Of a stretch of 64,000 nucleotides of DNA, positions 60,831-64,000 are shown piece after piece. Where the stretch lies: NCBI GenBank assembly GCA_028023455.1, contig JAQFVV010006200.1, forward strand, positions 3,171,738 to 3,235,737. Direction: 5' to 3'. Numbering within the stretch: position 1 is the stretch's first letter; every line of letters begins with the position of its first letter. This DNA is from Epiperipatus broadwayi. Its lineage: Eukaryota; Onychophora; Udeonychophora; Euonychophora; Peripatidae. The notes beneath the pieces were generated by a model, which worked only from the letters and a program-made list of their open reading frames with translations, was not told the DNA's origin and did not search any database. The position numbers and the translations under genes were made by a program.

Positions 60831-61830
60831 ATCACTGGACAGTACAATATAAATAAATTTCTGAATTTTAATAAGGCTAATTTAAAATTTACATTTTAAA
60901 ATATTTGCTAACTTTAAGAAATATATATATTTACTAGATTGCTTTCTGAATAAAGAAATTTTTTTTCTTTCTCATAGTTAATCAGTTTTAAGTTTTTTAA
61001 GCTTTATTAATAATTATATTGTTTATTAATGTCGGAACCTGGTCTTATACAAGCCTGTAGTTTTTTTTTTAATTGGTAGCTCTAAAAAAAATTTTTTAAG
61101 ATTTAATGTAAATTAAACAAAACATTTTAATATTATATAAATAAATTTCCAAATTTTAATAAAGCTAAATTACAATTTATAATTTGAAATATATTATATT
61201 TGATAGCTTTATGATTTCAAATATATATTTACTGGAGCACACCCTGAATTAATAGTAACCGTTTACTAATTGGTAAGTAAGACATTCAACTGAACTATAT
61301 TAGGGGATTGATAGACCATGAAAGCACAGAGTACCTTAATATCAAATTACAAATCGGCGCTTATGGCTGGGACAAAATATAAAAGCACCGTTCGTTTTTG
61401 TAATTTTTTTTCTTAAATACAGTATTTGTACATTTTTTTGTAATTGGTCACTTTAACAATTTTTTTTTTTAAAGATTTAATGTAAATATGTTTTTTTATT
61501 ACACATAACTAATTTATAAGAGTTCATTAACATTGCTAGATATGTTGTTCATTTGAAGTATATTAGGGGACTGGCAGACCATGAAAGCATGGAGTATCTT
61601 AACATTTAAATTACGAATCGTTATTTGTGGCTGTTCGTGCAACTGGATGAAAACCTTTATCGCGTAATATATACAATATATTTGTAGTTAAGAGCACTTG
61701 TACTGATATTTTCCCCCAGTATCTTTTACTTAATGGTGGAATTACTTCACATAAATGTAGTGGTTGTGATGTCCTTTGACAAACATTCATTCACCAATCA
61801 GACAACAGAGAAAATACCAATTTTATATTT
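60831..61830 (+). repeat. Dispersed repeat B, copy 2 with internal duplication
   Basis: Contains the ordered blocks of 11620-12360 in plus orientation: AATAAATTTCTGAATTTTAA, TTTTTTAAGCTTTATTAATA, AATTGGTAGCTC, TTTAATGTAAATTAAACA, then ATTAGGGGATTGATAGACC and ATTAGGGGACTGGCAGACC, and TTAATGGTGGAATTAC. The GACCATGAAAGCA module appears twice (~61316 and ~61580), so part of the element is duplicated here. Confidence 0.65.
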
Positions 61831-62159
61831 TAAGATAAAAATATGAAAAAAAATATTTATTTAAGGTACAAAATTTAATAAAGCAATAAATTTAATGAAT
61901 AAAATACAAATATAAGAATTTTCTATTTATAAGATATGAAATTGCACATTAAAAAATGATTAAAATTCTCAGAACATCATCATAAACAGATACTTATCTT
62001 TCAAATATTTTTTTAATAGCAGAGAGCTCTAATTCAATGCAGGAATATAATCTAATAGAATTAAATTAAAATAATTTGGGAAATTATAAATGATAGTTAT
62101 CTAGCAATTATTTAATGCACCAAATAGCTAGCGTCAAATGAAAAATAATCATCACTATT
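61831..62159. other. No feature seen
   Basis: AT-rich spacer. Confidence 0.5.
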
Positions 62160-63535
62160 TTCAACCATTATCAATCCACTGCAAGATGAAGGTCTCTCCA
62201 AATTCAATCCATCTTCTCTGATCTCCAGCCTCTCTTCTTCACATCATCCAACATATTTTCTTATTTCATCTATTCATCTCACATTTCTTAGAATCCATTT
62301 AAGATTTCAACTGTCAACTATTATCCGCTCTTCTAACAATAGGTTCAATCCAGCTTCTCTTCAATCTCTTAATTCTTTCAACGATGTCAGTAACATCTTT
62401 TTGCTATCTCATCTGTGTATTTTGATTTAGATTTTTTCTTGTTACTATTAACATACATTTCTCCATATTTCTTTGAGTGGTCTGAAGACTTTATTGCTCT
62501 TCTGTTAGGTGTCCAAGTCTCAGGTCTGTAAATAAGAACTGGTAACATTTATTAAAAACCTTACTTTTCAAACATATAGGCATATTGCCTTTTAATATTG
62601 AATTATTTCTACCAAAAGCATTTCAACCAAGTTTAATTCTATGATTAATTTAATCCATTATGCTTCTATCTGTAATAATAATCTGACCAAAATATTTGTC
62701 GTTGTTAACTTCTAATTCATCATTATTTTTTTTATTTTGAGAAAATCCATTGGGCATTACATTACTTTAACATCTAATAACTCTTGCAATATTTTCTGAA
62801 GCTCTAAAGCATTATTTTCAAAAACCATTACAACAACTGTAAAATCTAGATGACTTAAATAATGTCCATATACTTTTATTCCCTTAGTTTCCTATTTTAA
62901 TTCACAAAATAATTCTTGCAAAAGTGCTGTAAAAAGTTTTAGATATTAAGTCACTCTATCATACACTCCTCTCAATGTTAATCCTTTTAGTATCATTATA
63001 TAATCTAATTGTTGCTAGTACATTTTATAAATTTTCTTCAGAATAGGACAACATCCTGGGTTATATCTTGATGATCCAATGCTTTAATCATTGAAGAAAT
63101 GTTTTTAGAATCAAATGCCTTTTCATAATCTACAAAGCATAATGACAACTCATATTCATTAGTCCTTTCTATAACTTCTCTCAATACTTGGATATGATCC
63201 ACTCTACTAAAGCCACTTTTAAATGCAGCTTGTTATTTTCATTAGTTAAAATCCAACATTCACAGTAGAAGAATTGTAATTATTTTGGTAAAAATTTTGT
63301 ATGAAATAAAAGACTGATGATAGGTTTGTAATTTTTAATATCTTCTTTATCATCTTTTTTAAATATTAATATCTCATTTTTCCAATCATCTGGTACATCT
63401 TTGTTATTTAAACATTTGGTATATAATATTGCTATTTCAATTATAATTCCATCATTACCTGGAGCTTTTCCCATCATAAATTTAATTGTATGACTCACTT
63501 CATTTAAAACCTTGGGAAATTCCTAAGATATATAA
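62160..63535 (-). pseudogene. RTE-like LINE relic, copy E (RT to 3' end)
   Basis: On the minus strand from ~63530: VLNEVSHTIKFMMGKAPGND then LYTKCLNNKDVPDDWKNEIL and a DIKNYKPIISLL block (RT start), a DHIQVLREVIERTNEYELSL-like region (~63200-63130), a damaged catalytic site where FADD reads FTVV (~62845), the VFENNALELQKILQELL block, and the C-terminal part to ~62160 with a CAGTGGATTGATAATGG end matching copies C and D. It is 5'-truncated, frameshifted and inactive. Confidence 0.8.
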
Positions 63536-64000
63536 GTTGTTCTAATACCTTATTAAATAAATATATATAGTACATGCAGGATTTAAGTTCTATAAAACTT
63601 CCTTGTCCAAAGAATCTTGACAATATCCATGGCAAAATTATTTTAAGAAGTAAATAAATGGTGAATCTTCGTAATTTTGAAGATTTATTTTTTGGCTTGC
63701 ATTTAGATATGTTCTTTCTCAGCTTATAGATAAATCAAATATGCATTTTTCAAAAGAGATATTAATTTGAAAAATAGCTTTAATAATAAAAGATTTTGGG
63801 CTTTGATATATAGTTATTCACTTACAGTTGGATAGTTTTTTGCAAATATTTAAAAAGTTTCTACTGTTTGAGACAGCCTGCCATATCTATTTGCTTGCAA
63901 CTCACACAGTTGTCCAATGAGTTTATAATAATGAACTTCAGAAACACATAATTTGTTGATTCAAATTTTTCTTTCTATCCATTAATCATGCAAAATCTTG
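63536..64000. other. No feature seen
   Basis: AT-rich to the edge of the window. The upstream part of LINE copy E is not present here. Confidence 0.5.

Noticed and set aside
1-64000. CRISPR array or prokaryotic operon structure
   Set aside because: No regularly spaced short repeats and no prokaryotic genes; the content is eukaryotic mobile DNA.

Overview
The window looks like a gene-poor stretch of an AT-rich animal genome, roughly three-quarters A+T by eye. An invertebrate, perhaps an arthropod, is my guess. The evidence for an animal is the mix of elements: RTE-like LINE relics, Penelope-like pieces with hammerhead-ribozyme motifs, a GTF2IRD2/ZBED-style hAT transposon, a piggyBac-type element, pogo/Tigger-type elements and tRNA-derived SINEs. 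I found no exon set, rRNA or intact host gene, and no open frame of more than about 180 codons. Everything recognisable is mobile DNA or its debris.

Layout. 0-4.4 kb: AT-rich DNA with two old local duplications and one hAT-type end. 4.39-8.11 kb: a foldback element with ~0.93 kb arms; a TTAA-flanked piggyBac-type element (7144-7909) sits in its right arm, and the left arm preserves the empty site. 10.1-11.1 kb: a palindromic Penelope-like piece with a GIY-YIG-like coding remnant and tRNA-like Pol III boxes. 14.2-14.5 kb: a smaller palindrome with a hammerhead motif. 19.2-26.6 kb: a ~4.3 kb foldback with ~2 kb arms, opened by a complete hAT element (21341-24410, perfect 15-bp TIRs and perfect 8-bp TSD) and a SINE. 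29.0-33.2 kb: two RTE-like LINE copies separated by another hammerhead-like palindrome. 35.2-36.0, 42.2-43.4 and 62.2-63.5 kb: more dead LINE pieces. 36.4-37.5 and 55.1-56.2 kb: two TA-flanked pogo/Tigger-type elements in opposite orientation. 39.8 kb: a second SINE of the same family. 48.3-49.5 kb: an inverted and tandem array of ~415-bp units, each full unit carrying a type I hammerhead ribozyme motif. The rest is unremarkable AT-rich DNA plus three families of dispersed repeat pairs (9.5/54.3 kb, 12.9/56.6 kb, 11.6/60.8 kb).

The most interesting system is the 48.3-49.5 kb array. It has tandem units of constant length, no coding capacity, and a complete hammerhead fold in the same place in each full unit. 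That is the architecture of metazoan retrozymes: non-autonomous elements that would release a unit-length self-cleaved RNA, thought to be mobilised by Penelope-like elements. The 14 kb palindrome has the same hammerhead stem I, and Penelope-like debris is nearby, so a donor/parasite pair in one genome is plausible. The copies differ at catalytically important positions: one looks intact, one is weakened in stem III, one has lost G12.

Limits: all calls are by reading. LINE, hAT, Penelope and hammerhead identities rest on motifs I can point to. Dispersed-repeat boundaries are approximate (tens of bases).
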